DNA from: Acidobacteriota bacterium
GTDB taxonomy: Bacteria > Acidobacteriota > Thermoanaerobaculia > Multivoradales > J023
Assembly: GCA_029263395.1 (NCBI GenBank)
Contig: JAJCXO010000189.1
Coordinates: 93,108 to 157,107 of the forward strand
Direction of reading: 5' to 3'
Length of the DNA stretch: 64,000 nucleotides
The notes beneath the pieces are model-generated. The model had not been told where the DNA came from. It did not search any database and saw only the letters and a list, made by a program, of their open reading frames with translations. Below, in pieces: positions 37,526-45,915 of this stretch (positions are counted from its first letter, which is position 1; every line of letters begins with the position of its first letter). The position numbers and the translations under genes are program-made.

Positions 37526-37629
37526 GAAACTCTCCGGGATTGGCAGATTGGAGGCGAGTGTCGAGTGTTTCTAGAAGGTCAAGATTAAGACCGACATAAA
37601 GAAACAAAAAGCCTGCATGACGAAAACCA

Positions 37630-39318
37630 TCACGCCTTGCGTTCTTCCGGTTGCACCGTCGGTCGAGGCAACTTCAGCCGCATCCAGCCCATACGTGCCA
37701 ACAACCGCAAATGTCCGGCGATCGTCCTGAAGACTTTCATGTGGGCCCGGCCCAAGAGTCGAACTTCCAACACCGCGGGGCACTCGGCAAGCCGTCCTCC
37801 GGATAGATCGAGTAATGCCAACATCTCGACCACACCCAGGAAATGTCCTTCGCGTACTGGCAAGTCGACCACCGCGCTGCGGCGATAGGCGCGAAAGCAG
37901 CTGGTGTAAGTGTAAAACCGATGATGCAGGACACCGCGGTAGAGCAAGGACAGGCCGCGGGACAACAGCAACCGCCAGGATTGGACGTTACGGACCTGCC
38001 CCTCCGGGTGATAGGGCGACGCGGTCACCATGTCGACGTCCTCTTTCAGCATCGGGATCAAGCTTTGTAATTGATGGGGGTCGTAAGTGCAGTCGCAATC
38101 CATCGAACAGACGATTTCGGTATCGGCATGCTGGATGCCGGTCAGAATTGCGGCCGCCACCCCACGGTTGGTCGGGTGGGACACGATGGCACAATTGGTG
38201 CGATCGCCGAAGAGTTTGGCCAACAGGCCCGGCGTACCGTCAGCCGAACCATCGTCGACAAACACGAACCGCAGATCGTAACGGCCTTCTAAACTGGCTT
38301 CGACGCCCCGTAGGGTGTTGGCCAGAAAGTGCAGACTTTCACTTTCGTTGAAACACGGCACCACCACCGTCACCGGCTGGCGTTCGGTGTTCGGTGGGCA
38401 ATCAGCCGTCCTCACCGCTCTCATTTTTGCGGTCTCGGTGAGCGGCGGACGAGGCTTGGCGGCCTCGTTCTCCAGGCCGAGGTAATCACCGATCCCGACG
38501 AAGCTGTAGGTCCTGAGGTAATGCCGGATGATTGCCGGCATTTTGTCGAGGTTGCGATATTGCCGGATGCGCTCCAGCAGCGGTGCGGCGTGAATCCTCG
38601 GCTGCCCCGGATCGAGCTCCCAAACGTGAAAATACAATCCGAAGGGAGCTGGACACGTGCGGTGCCAACGGGCGACCGCTCGCTGCATCAAGGCATGGGG
38701 AAACTGACGCAGATAGTTGCCGCCCGCAATAGGAAACGACCAACCGCCGAGGCTCCAACTGGACAGTGGGAACTCCCACAGGCTGGCATCGCCATGATGA
38801 TGTTGAAACGGTAGCCGTCGAGATTGATCGTCGGCAAAAGCGCGGAAGATCGGCCGTAAGCTCGAATCGTAGGCGAACCCCTCTTCGGCTAAAACATCCA
38901 GCGCCCAGAGATCCTGTGGGCCGAACCAACCGTGGCCGATGCGATAACCGTTGACCCGCCTTCTGGAAGCCCTCTCTAGGGCTTCACGGGAACGCAGGAG
39001 ATCGTGCCTGAACTCCGCTGGGTTGAGCTGACTGAGACTGTGATGGTAATACCCCTTGGACGCGATCTCATGCCCGCGGTCAGCCACTTCGCGGACCACT
39101 TCCGGCATTTCGTCAGCGATCCAGCCAAGGACAAAAAACGTTGCCTTGATGCCAAACTCGTCAAGCAGGTCGAGGGCTTTGTGGGTATTGACCTCGACCC
39201 GATTCTCGAACAGATGCCACTGTTCGGTCTTGACAACTCCGCGCAACGGCGCAACCTGGAAATAATCTTCCAGGACGACCGAAAGCAGATGCTGTTTGTC
39301 AGCGGCTGGACCGTGCAC
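37630..39318 (-). CDS. Polysaccharide deacetylase (XrtA/DUF3473 type) fused to a family 2 glycosyltransferase
   Basis: 562 aa, GTG start with GAGG upstream. Residues 1-285: NodB-type deacetylase, VVLEDYFQVAPL, FVLGWIADEMPEVVREVADR, GYYHHSLSQL, GYRIGHGWFG and YFHVWELDPGQPRI, as in the deacetylases of PEP-CTERM/exosortase loci. Residues 315-540: GT2 domain with VVVPCFNESESL, FVDDGSADGT and SMDCDCTYDP. Normally these are separate proteins. Likely acts on a cell-surface or secreted polysaccharide. First gene of the sugar cassette. Confidence 0.88.
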   Translation of the reverse strand: MHGPAADKQHLLSVVLEDYFQVAPLRGVVKTEQWHLFENRVEVNTHKALDLLDEFGIKATFFVLGWIADEMPEVVREVADRGHEIASKGYYHHSLSQLNPAEFRHDLLRSREALERASRRRVNGYRIGHGWFGPQDLWALDVLAEEGFAYDSSLRPIFRAFADDQSRRLPFQHHHGDASLWEFPLSSWSLGGWSFPIAGGNYLRQFPHALMQRAVARWHRTCPAPFGLYFHVWELDPGQPRIHAAPLLERIRQYRNLDKMPAIIRHYLRTYSFVGIGDYLGLENEAAKPRPPLTETAKMRAVRTADCPPNTERQPVTVVVPCFNESESLHFLANTLRGVEASLEGRYDLRFVFVDDGSADGTPGLLAKLFGDRTNCAIVSHPTNRGVAAAILTGIQHADTEIVCSMDCDCTYDPHQLQSLIPMLKEDVDMVTASPYHPEGQVRNVQSWRLLLSRGLSLLYRGVLHHRFYTYTSCFRAYRRSAVVDLPVREGHFLGVVEMLALLDLSGGRLAECPAVLEVRLLGRAHMKVFRTIAGHLRLLARMGWMRLKLPRPTVQPEERKA

Positions 39319-39439
39319 CGGAGCTCGCCTCTCGCGACGCCGTGGGGCTATCCTTGTGTCTAAGAAGCTATACCTTACAGCGTCAAGGATGACCGGAGGC
39401 TTCAGATGCTGTCAAGACACTGAGTCTAAGTCGTCAAGG

Positions 39440-41995
39440 TCAAGGTTGAGGTGTCCCCCGGCCTTGAACCGTGCCCCCGCGTTCGACGTTCGGCGCGGTT
39501 TCAGACTCTGCCGTCGGCTTGCGGACGTAACGCTCGAGCCATTGGTGGGTTTCCCACAACATGTGCAACACCGACTCGCGAGCCCGATAGCCATGACTCT
39601 CATAAGGCAACATCACCAGTCTCGCGGTGCCGCCATGGCCACGCAAGGCGTTGTAGAAGCGCTCGCTCTGCATCGGGAAGGTGCCCGAGTTGTTGTCAGC
39701 TTCACCATGAATCAGCAGGATCGGCTCGTTGATCTTCTCGGCATGCATGAACGGTGACATGCCGAGATAAACGTCCGGCGCTTCCCACAAGGTACGCTCC
39801 TCGGATTGGAAACCGAAAGGTGTCAACGTCCGGTTGTAGGCCCCGCTGCGAGCGATACCAGCGGCAAAAAGATCGGAATGCGCCAGTAGGTTGGCCGTCA
39901 TGAAAGCACCGTAGGAGTGTCCACCGATGGCGATTTGATCCTTCGTCGTCACCTTGCGCCGCAGGCTCTCGTCAACCGCTGCTTGGGCGTTCATCACCAG
40001 TTGCTTGCGGAAGGTGTCGTTGGGCTCCTCGTCGTTCTCACCGACGATTGGCATCGAGGGATCGTCGAGCACCGCATAACCCTGGGTCAACCACAGCAGG
40101 GAGGAGTACCAGCCAACACGGTCAAAACGATACGGCGACGCGGTGACCTGGCTGGCGGCGTCGGCACTCTTGAATTCTTCTGGGTAGGCCCACATCAACA
40201 GTGGCAACGGGCCGTCTTCCGCTTTGTAACCCGGCGGCAGATAAAGCGTCGCAGTCAGTTCTACCCCGTCGGCCCGCGGATACCGAATCAACTCCTTTTG
40301 CAGGCCGACCAACTCGGGAGTTGGATGCGGGAATTGTGTGAGCTGCTGCAGCCCATCGGTGCGGCCGAGTTGGCGCGTGAAAAAGTTTGGTGGACTGTCG
40401 ACCGACTCGCGGAGCGTCAACAGGCTACCCGCGGCGGCGTCCAAAAGCCGTATAGGGCGTTCGAAGAAGGGAGCCTCGGATCGAAACAGACGACGACTCT
40501 CACCGGACTCTAGATCATAGGCGTCCACAAACGGTCGATCCCCTTCTTCCGAGGCGCCGTCACCGAACAAATAGAGCGTCTTGCCCTTGTCGCCGCGCAG
40601 CAACACGGACTGGCCCATCGCATTGCGGGTCTCGACCGGCGCACCAGGGTCGTTGTAGCGATCTTCCCAAGATCGATCAACCATAACCTCGCCGGGTTTG
40701 TCGGGTTGCCCTGGCGCCGCACGCACCACCCGTAGATTGCGGGTCTTCCACCACCAACTCGACACCAATGCCAGGTTGTCATCAGCCCAATCGATCCCGC
40801 CGAAACGCTGTGTCAGGGAGATCCAGCCGACCGGCCCGCCGTCGAAGGGAGCTGGCAGCATGAAAAGTCGATCCCGCAACTCCGCTTCTTTGCCGGCATC
40901 ACCGCCATCGAGCGCCTCGACCCAGACCAACGTTGCGGGCGCGTCATGACGCCACGCGAAGTCGCGCGGTCCGGTGGCAACGCTGCCGTAACCCACCGGG
41001 ATGTTCTCACGCAATGGCAGGTCGGCAACCGTCTGCACCAACTTACCGTCCACATCCCAAACATCAACCCGGGTCGGAAACCAACGGGCCGGGCGTTGGT
41101 AAGAAAACGGTTGATGGAGCGTCTCGATGCGGAGATATCTCCCGTCGGGAGATGGCTCGTAATCCCAGATCAACGCCGGCTTGCCCAACGGTGTGACTTC
41201 GCCTAGCAAGTCGACCCGTGCGAGTTGACTGGTGAGGTAGTGCTCAAAAACAGCTTCGTCGTGGGCATTACGCAGCAGGTCCTGGAAGGTTCGTGCCGGG
41301 GCGGTTCCGCCCAAATTCTCTTGGGTCGTAGGACCGCTCGGAATGGCTGCCTTTTGCGGCACGCTCCCGCGGTCGGTGGGCACCAGAGCGCAAACCAAGG
41401 ACTGGCTATCGGAGAGCCAGATCGGATCGACCCGAGCCGTCATGTTGAGGGCCAAGTCGGTCAGCCGACGAGCTTTTGCGGTCGCAACCTCGACCACCCA
41501 CAGTTCGATCCGGTCGCTGCGAGTGTGGGTGAACGCGACATGCGAGCTGTCTGGCGCCCAGGTGACATCGCCCAGCCGTGGTGCGTCCGGTAAGCCGGTA
41601 ATCGCACGCACCGATTGATCGCCGAGCGCCAGAAGCTCCAGACCTGCAGCCGGTCGACGGCGGCTCGGTCCGCTATTCTGCGGCTTGAAGCGCAATCCCC
41701 CGAGGCGCAACTCAGGCTCGGCAAGTTCGTTGATCGACGGCAGACTCGGCTGCTCGAGCAGCAACATCCACGCGTCGTCGGGGCTGAGCCGCACCTGCGG
41801 TGTGAGCGGCCGGTTGACGAGATCAACCAGCGCCTGCGGCGGCTCTTGGTATGCGGTGGAAGTTGACGCTGACAACGGTGTCGTCAGGATCAGCAGAAAC
41901 GCTGCGAGGGTCGACAGCGCAAGCTTCGACTGGGATGTCGACTCCGCCCACGAGGCGAACGTCGGACGGGATGAATGACCTGGATGAGCCTGCAT
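39440..41995 (-). CDS. S9 prolyl-oligopeptidase-family serine peptidase, CGEP-like
   Basis: 851 aa with near-perfect Shine-Dalgarno AAAGGAGG 5 nt before ATG. N-terminal hydrophobic segment (LALSTLAAFLLILTTPLSA) suggests export. Catalytic triad Ser694 (GGHSYGAF), Asp767 (HGEADNNSGT) and His801 (ESHGYRARE). The C-terminal ARSGAYNRTLTPFGFQSEER closely recalls plant chloroplast glutamyl endopeptidase (S9D). Likely cleaves peptides in the envelope. Confidence 0.9.
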   Translation of the reverse strand: MQAHPGHSSRPTFASWAESTSQSKLALSTLAAFLLILTTPLSASTSTAYQEPPQALVDLVNRPLTPQVRLSPDDAWMLLLEQPSLPSINELAEPELRLGGLRFKPQNSGPSRRRPAAGLELLALGDQSVRAITGLPDAPRLGDVTWAPDSSHVAFTHTRSDRIELWVVEVATAKARRLTDLALNMTARVDPIWLSDSQSLVCALVPTDRGSVPQKAAIPSGPTTQENLGGTAPARTFQDLLRNAHDEAVFEHYLTSQLARVDLLGEVTPLGKPALIWDYEPSPDGRYLRIETLHQPFSYQRPARWFPTRVDVWDVDGKLVQTVADLPLRENIPVGYGSVATGPRDFAWRHDAPATLVWVEALDGGDAGKEAELRDRLFMLPAPFDGGPVGWISLTQRFGGIDWADDNLALVSSWWWKTRNLRVVRAAPGQPDKPGEVMVDRSWEDRYNDPGAPVETRNAMGQSVLLRGDKGKTLYLFGDGASEEGDRPFVDAYDLESGESRRLFRSEAPFFERPIRLLDAAAGSLLTLRESVDSPPNFFTRQLGRTDGLQQLTQFPHPTPELVGLQKELIRYPRADGVELTATLYLPPGYKAEDGPLPLLMWAYPEEFKSADAASQVTASPYRFDRVGWYSSLLWLTQGYAVLDDPSMPIVGENDEEPNDTFRKQLVMNAQAAVDESLRRKVTTKDQIAIGGHSYGAFMTANLLAHSDLFAAGIARSGAYNRTLTPFGFQSEERTLWEAPDVYLGMSPFMHAEKINEPILLIHGEADNNSGTFPMQSERFYNALRGHGGTARLVMLPYESHGYRARESVLHMLWETHQWLERYVRKPTAESETAPNVERGGTVQGRGTPQP

Positions 41996-42647
41996 GTAGA
42001 CCTCCTTTGACGCTCCGCCGAATCGCGAAGACTAAATCTCAGCTAACTGAATCGAGCCGTCGCTCCACTGAGCTGGCTCGAACCTACGAATCATGAGCTG
42101 CCGTCTCGACGTTGCCGTCTTGAAGCTGCCGTTCTTGAACACTGCCGTCTCGAAGCTGCCGACCTCGAAGGGCTCGCTGAGCTTGTTTGTATCCTAACTC
42201 TTCGCGAGACCGGAGTTTTCACCGTGGGCCTGGCCGACGTGCCTTTCTGCCGAATTAATGTGCCGTTCCGTCGACACGGTTAGCCGTTCTCTTGAACTGC
42301 CTACCTTTCAGTCGAGGTACAGCACCTCACTACCTTAGACTAGCACCTAGTTGAGCTATTTGCTCGGTCAATTCAGCTCGGTCAATTGCAGTAATACCTG
42401 ACACGCTCGATCCTCCAACGGCATCGCCCCCGATACGCTGTAGTCAACTCGAGGAGCGGCTCGAGAAGCAGCTCAAGACCTGAACTTGCGACACATCAAA
42501 TTTTTGCTATAAGGCGTTTATTGACGTCCTGTGGAGAAGATACTACGGAGACGCGAGATTGAGCTACGAATCCGAGGGGTTCGTTTGACAGTCGAGGATG
42601 TGGCTGCTACTTTGCCAGAGCTTTCAAGCCTAGGCCAGAGATACCGA
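41996..42647. other. Intergenic region between the S9 peptidase and MoxR gene
   Basis: About 650 nt with divergent promoters expected. Contains the 14-16-nt tandem repeat (42097-42169). The frame from GTG 42531 to 42647 is an in-frame extension of the MoxR gene and is probably leader. No other gene is seen. Confidence 0.55.
42097..42169. repeat. 14-16-nt tandem repeat upstream of the S9 peptidase gene
   Basis: Five units related to GCTGCCGTCTCGAA (42097-42110, 42111-42124, 42125-42140, 42141-42154, 42155-42169). Like the other short repeats it carries a CCG(T/A)C core. Confidence 0.85.
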
Positions 42648-43553
42648 ATGTTCGCCTCCATCGACGAGACTTCCACCGCGCTGGCGCGGCATTCGTATAT
42701 TGCGGACGCTGGCCTTGCCACCAGCCTTTTCCTCGCCCTCAAGATGGAAAAGCCGCTGTTCGTAGAAGGCGAACCTGGGGTCGGCAAAACCGAGATCGCC
42801 AAAGTTTTGAGTCGTGCTCTGGACACGCCGCTGATCCGCCTGCAATGTTACGAAGGTCTGGATATTCACCAGGCAGCTTACGAGTGGAACTACTCTCGGC
42901 AGTTGCTCGAGATCCAGGCCCGCGGTGCCAGCGCAAACGAAAGCCGTAACGACGCAAGCCAGGCCGCCCACGACCTCTTTAGCGAAGAATTCCTGCTGCG
43001 ACGTCCGCTGCTGCAGGCGATCGATCCGAGCCTCGAACGAGCCCCAGTGCTGCTGATCGACGAGATCGATCGCGCCGACGAGGAGTTCGAGAGCTTTTTG
43101 CTCGAGCTGCTGTCGGACTTCCAGATCACCATTCCCGAACTCGGCACAATCACCGCCCGCCATCGTCCGATCACCTTGATCACGTCCAACCGCACCCGTG
43201 AGATCCACGACGCGCTCAAGCGTCGATGCGTCTACCAATGGATCGACTACCCTGCCCGGGACACCGAGCTCGAGATCCTGCAACGGAAAGTGCCAGGGGT
43301 TGCCGAGCGCCTCGCCGAGCAGATCGTCCACTTTGTGCAGATGATCCGGGAACAGGACCTCTACAAGCTCCCCGGTGTCTCAGAGACTCTGGACTGGGCC
43401 GAAGCTCTCGGTCATCTGCAGACACGCACCCTGGATCTGGCAGCAATCGACGCCACCCTCGGCTTCCTGTTGAAGTACCAAGACGACGTCGACAAACTGC
43501 GCAGCGGCCTGGCTGCATCCTTGGTCGAGCGGCTAAACGACGATCCCAGCTGA
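42648..43553 (+). CDS. MoxR-family AAA+ ATPase, CoxD-like
   Basis: 301 aa from ATG 42648, where homologous proteins start (MFASIDETSTALARHSYIAD); a GTG at 42531 would add 39 residues. Walker A EGEPGVGKTEIAK, Walker B VLLIDEIDRADEEFE, sensor 1 LITSNRTREIHDALKRRC. CoxD-type ATPases usually precede a VWA (CoxE) gene; here the neighbour is PrsW. Followed 13 nt later by prsW. Confidence 0.9.
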   Translation: MFASIDETSTALARHSYIADAGLATSLFLALKMEKPLFVEGEPGVGKTEIAKVLSRALDTPLIRLQCYEGLDIHQAAYEWNYSRQLLEIQARGASANESRNDASQAAHDLFSEEFLLRRPLLQAIDPSLERAPVLLIDEIDRADEEFESFLLELLSDFQITIPELGTITARHRPITLITSNRTREIHDALKRRCVYQWIDYPARDTELEILQRKVPGVAERLAEQIVHFVQMIREQDLYKLPGVSETLDWAEALGHLQTRTLDLAAIDATLGFLLKYQDDVDKLRSGLAASLVERLNDDPS

Positions 43554-43566
43554 GGCGGCGGACACG

Positions 43567-44634
43567 ATGACCTACGCCCTGCTGGCAACGTCCGCGATTG
43601 CCCCTTCCCTTCTGTTGGTGTGGTTCTTTTATGCCCGGGATGCGTTCCCGGAGCCGCCCAAGGTGTTGTGGACCACCTTCGGCCTGGGTGTACTGATCGT
43701 CGCTCCGGTGTTGGTCTTCGCCTGGCCATCGTACATGATGGCCCAAGCCATCGAGCAGCCACTGCTGCACGGCCTGGTTGCTGCCTTCTTGGGCGCAGCC
43801 ATTCCAGAAGAGACGTTCAAGCTGCTGGTCCTGTGGCGTTACTCGATGCGCCACCCAGCGTTTGACGAGCCGATGGACGGTCTCGTCTACGGCGCCACGG
43901 CTTCCCTCGGGTTTGCCACCCTCGAAAACATCTTGTATGTGTCGGACGGTGGCGGCGCTCAGGCGCTCATGCGGGCGGTGACTGCGGTCCCCGGCCATGC
44001 CATGTTGGGCGCCATCATGGGCTATTACGTCGGCCGGGCGCGTTTCGCGCCCAAGACCGCTCGCCGGTCGCTACTGCTGAAGGCCTGGGCATTCCCCACG
44101 CTGCTCCACGGTGGTTACAACTTCCCGCTGATGGCAGCCTCCAAACTCGAGCAACCCGATTCGTGGGCCGCGGCGCCGATGCTTGCCCTGCTGGTGCTGG
44201 TGCCGTTGATCCTCGCGTTCGAGGGGATCTGGGCCCTCAGACTGGTTCACCATGCACGGCGAGCCCAGCTCCACCACGACTTGCCGCCGATCCCGACGGT
44301 GACTGCTACCGAATTTTCTGCAGCCAAACCGCTGCCAGCGTCTCCTATCGAGGCGTCGGCTTCGGTTGAGACCGTGCCTTCTATAGAGACCTCGTCTCCA
44401 CCGACCGCCAGCCGAAGGAATTGGGCGGGTTGGCTCTTTACCTTGAGCGGCGGAATGCTGGCGAGCGTTGGTAGCCTGGTGATTTTCGGCGTGCTGTTGG
44501 CGGTGGTGATGGACCATGGCGATGTCCAAGGCTTGTCCGATCTGGTGCTCGGCACCCTGATCATCGGAGTGTTTCCGGCCGGGCTCGGTTGGCTGATGTT
44601 CGTGCACGGTGTACGACGTTTGAACCGGGCGTGA
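43567..44634 (+). CDS. PrsW-family intramembrane metalloprotease
   Basis: 355 aa. Seven or more TM segments. Catalytic motifs: IPEETFKLLVLW (Glu81-Glu82), GFATLENILY, AVPGHAMLGAIMGYYVGRA and LLHGGYNF. Residues 235-280 form a Pro/Ser/Thr-rich cytoplasmic linker, followed by two more TM segments. In Bacillus, PrsW cleaves an anti-sigma factor; no such gene is nearby, so the substrate is unknown. Confidence 0.9.
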   Translation: MTYALLATSAIAPSLLLVWFFYARDAFPEPPKVLWTTFGLGVLIVAPVLVFAWPSYMMAQAIEQPLLHGLVAAFLGAAIPEETFKLLVLWRYSMRHPAFDEPMDGLVYGATASLGFATLENILYVSDGGGAQALMRAVTAVPGHAMLGAIMGYYVGRARFAPKTARRSLLLKAWAFPTLLHGGYNFPLMAASKLEQPDSWAAAPMLALLVLVPLILAFEGIWALRLVHHARRAQLHHDLPPIPTVTATEFSAAKPLPASPIEASASVETVPSIETSSPPTASRRNWAGWLFTLSGGMLASVGSLVIFGVLLAVVMDHGDVQGLSDLVLGTLIIGVFPAGLGWLMFVHGVRRLNRA

Positions 44635-44703
44635 AGTGCCTGACGTCCAGGTCTCGCCATCGTTGACAAGAGGGACCCAATCGAGCCAGTATTTAGCTTG
44701 AGC

Positions 44704-44724
44704 TATTGAGAATCATTCTCAATA
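44704..44724. promoter_or_regulatory. Fur box
   Basis: Perfect 21-bp palindrome TATTGAGAAT-C-ATTCTCAATA, matching the Fur consensus core GAGAATCATTCTC. Lies 108 nt before the ferric-binding lipoprotein start, so Fur probably represses the iron transporter operon when iron is plentiful. Confidence 0.85.
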
Positions 44725-44776
44725 CTCAACCCCCATGAACTCGACTTCCTCCCCTTCTTCATATCCTCGCTTACTC

Positions 44777-44817
44777 GCCGCGATCTGGAGGCTGGCTCTC
44801 CGACCAGCCATCGCGGC
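44777..44817 (+). promoter_or_regulatory. Leader hairpin before the iron-transport operon
   Basis: GCCGCGAT pairs with ATCGCGGC (8 bp) and, inside, GGCTGG with CCAGCC (6 bp), with a 5-nt one-sided bulge and 8-nt loop. It ends 4 nt before the AAAGG ribosome site of the lipoprotein gene, so it could affect translation or mRNA stability. Confidence 0.6.
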
Positions 44818-44832
44818 TCGGAAAGGTTGCTC

Positions 44833-45915
44833 ATGACCCGTCACATCTTGTTGTCGCTCTTCCTTGCCACCTCGATGATCGGGTGTGGCTCACCAGCTCC
44901 CGAAACATCCGACCCCACCGAACCGGCAGAAACAGAATCGGCGGTCGCTGAGTCAGGTGCCCAAAATCAAACGGTCAATGTGTATTCAGCGCGGCACTAC
45001 GATGTCGATGACGAGGTCTACGCCAGCTTCACCCGCGAAACCGGCATCAAGGTCAACTTGATCGAAGGGGATTCGGCGGCTTTGCTCGAACGGCTGCGGC
45101 GTGAAGGTGAGCAGAGTCCAGCCGACATCTTTATTACGGTGGATGCGGGCCGGCTTTATCAGGCCGAGCAAGAAGGCATCTTCCAACCGGTCGAGTCAGA
45201 AATCCTGAGCCAACGCATTCCCGCCAACTTGAGGCACCCTGACGGTTTGTGGTTCGGACTCACCAAACGCGCCCGGCTGATCGTTTACGCCAAAGATCGC
45301 GTGCAACCGGGGGAAATCGATAGTTACGAGGACCTGGCCGAGGCCAAATGGAAAGGCCGAGTGTTGATTCGCAGCTCGTCCAACATCTACAACCAGAGCT
45401 TGATGGGCTCGATTCTCGCCGCCCATGGCGAAGAGGCAGCCGAAGCCTGGTGTCGTGATTTGGTTGCCAACATGGCGCGCAAACCGCAGGGTGGTGATCG
45501 TGATCAAGTCCGTGCGGTAGCTGCCGGTGAAGGCGACGTCGCGGTCGCCAACTCCTACTACCTGGCCCACATGTCGTCAGGCTCCCCGGAGGATCAAGCA
45601 GCCGCCTCCAAAGTGGGCGTGGTCTTCCCCAACCAGCAGGACCGCGGAACCCACGTCAACATCTCGGGAGCCGGAGTCATCAAAGGGGCTCCCAATCGGG
45701 ACAATGCCATCCGCTTCCTCGAACACCTCACCGGCGAGGCTGCTCAGCAGCTGTTTGCTGGCGGCAACAAGGAGTATCCGAGTGTCGCTGGCTACGGCTC
45801 GGTGCCGGAGCTCGAAGCCTTCGGCGAGTTCAAGGAAGACTCGCTCAACGCCTCGGTTTTTGGCAGCAGCAATCAGCAGGCTCTGATGATCATGGATCGT
45901 TGTGGTTGGAGGTAA
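44833..45915 (+). CDS. fbpA: Fe(III) ABC transporter substrate-binding lipoprotein
   Basis: 360 aa from ATG with AAAGG (44822-44826) 6 nt before it. Lipoprotein signal with lipobox ATSMIGC (Cys18). FutA/FbpA-type periplasmic binding fold: VNVYSARHYDVDDEVYASF, TRETGIKVNLIEG, NIYNQSLMGSIL and VAVANSYYLAHM, with the Tyr residues typical of ferric-iron coordination. Downstream genes encode the permease and ATPase. Confidence 0.92.
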   Translation: MTRHILLSLFLATSMIGCGSPAPETSDPTEPAETESAVAESGAQNQTVNVYSARHYDVDDEVYASFTRETGIKVNLIEGDSAALLERLRREGEQSPADIFITVDAGRLYQAEQEGIFQPVESEILSQRIPANLRHPDGLWFGLTKRARLIVYAKDRVQPGEIDSYEDLAEAKWKGRVLIRSSSNIYNQSLMGSILAAHGEEAAEAWCRDLVANMARKPQGGDRDQVRAVAAGEGDVAVANSYYLAHMSSGSPEDQAAASKVGVVFPNQQDRGTHVNISGAGVIKGAPNRDNAIRFLEHLTGEAAQQLFAGGNKEYPSVAGYGSVPELEAFGEFKEDSLNASVFGSSNQQALMIMDRCGWR

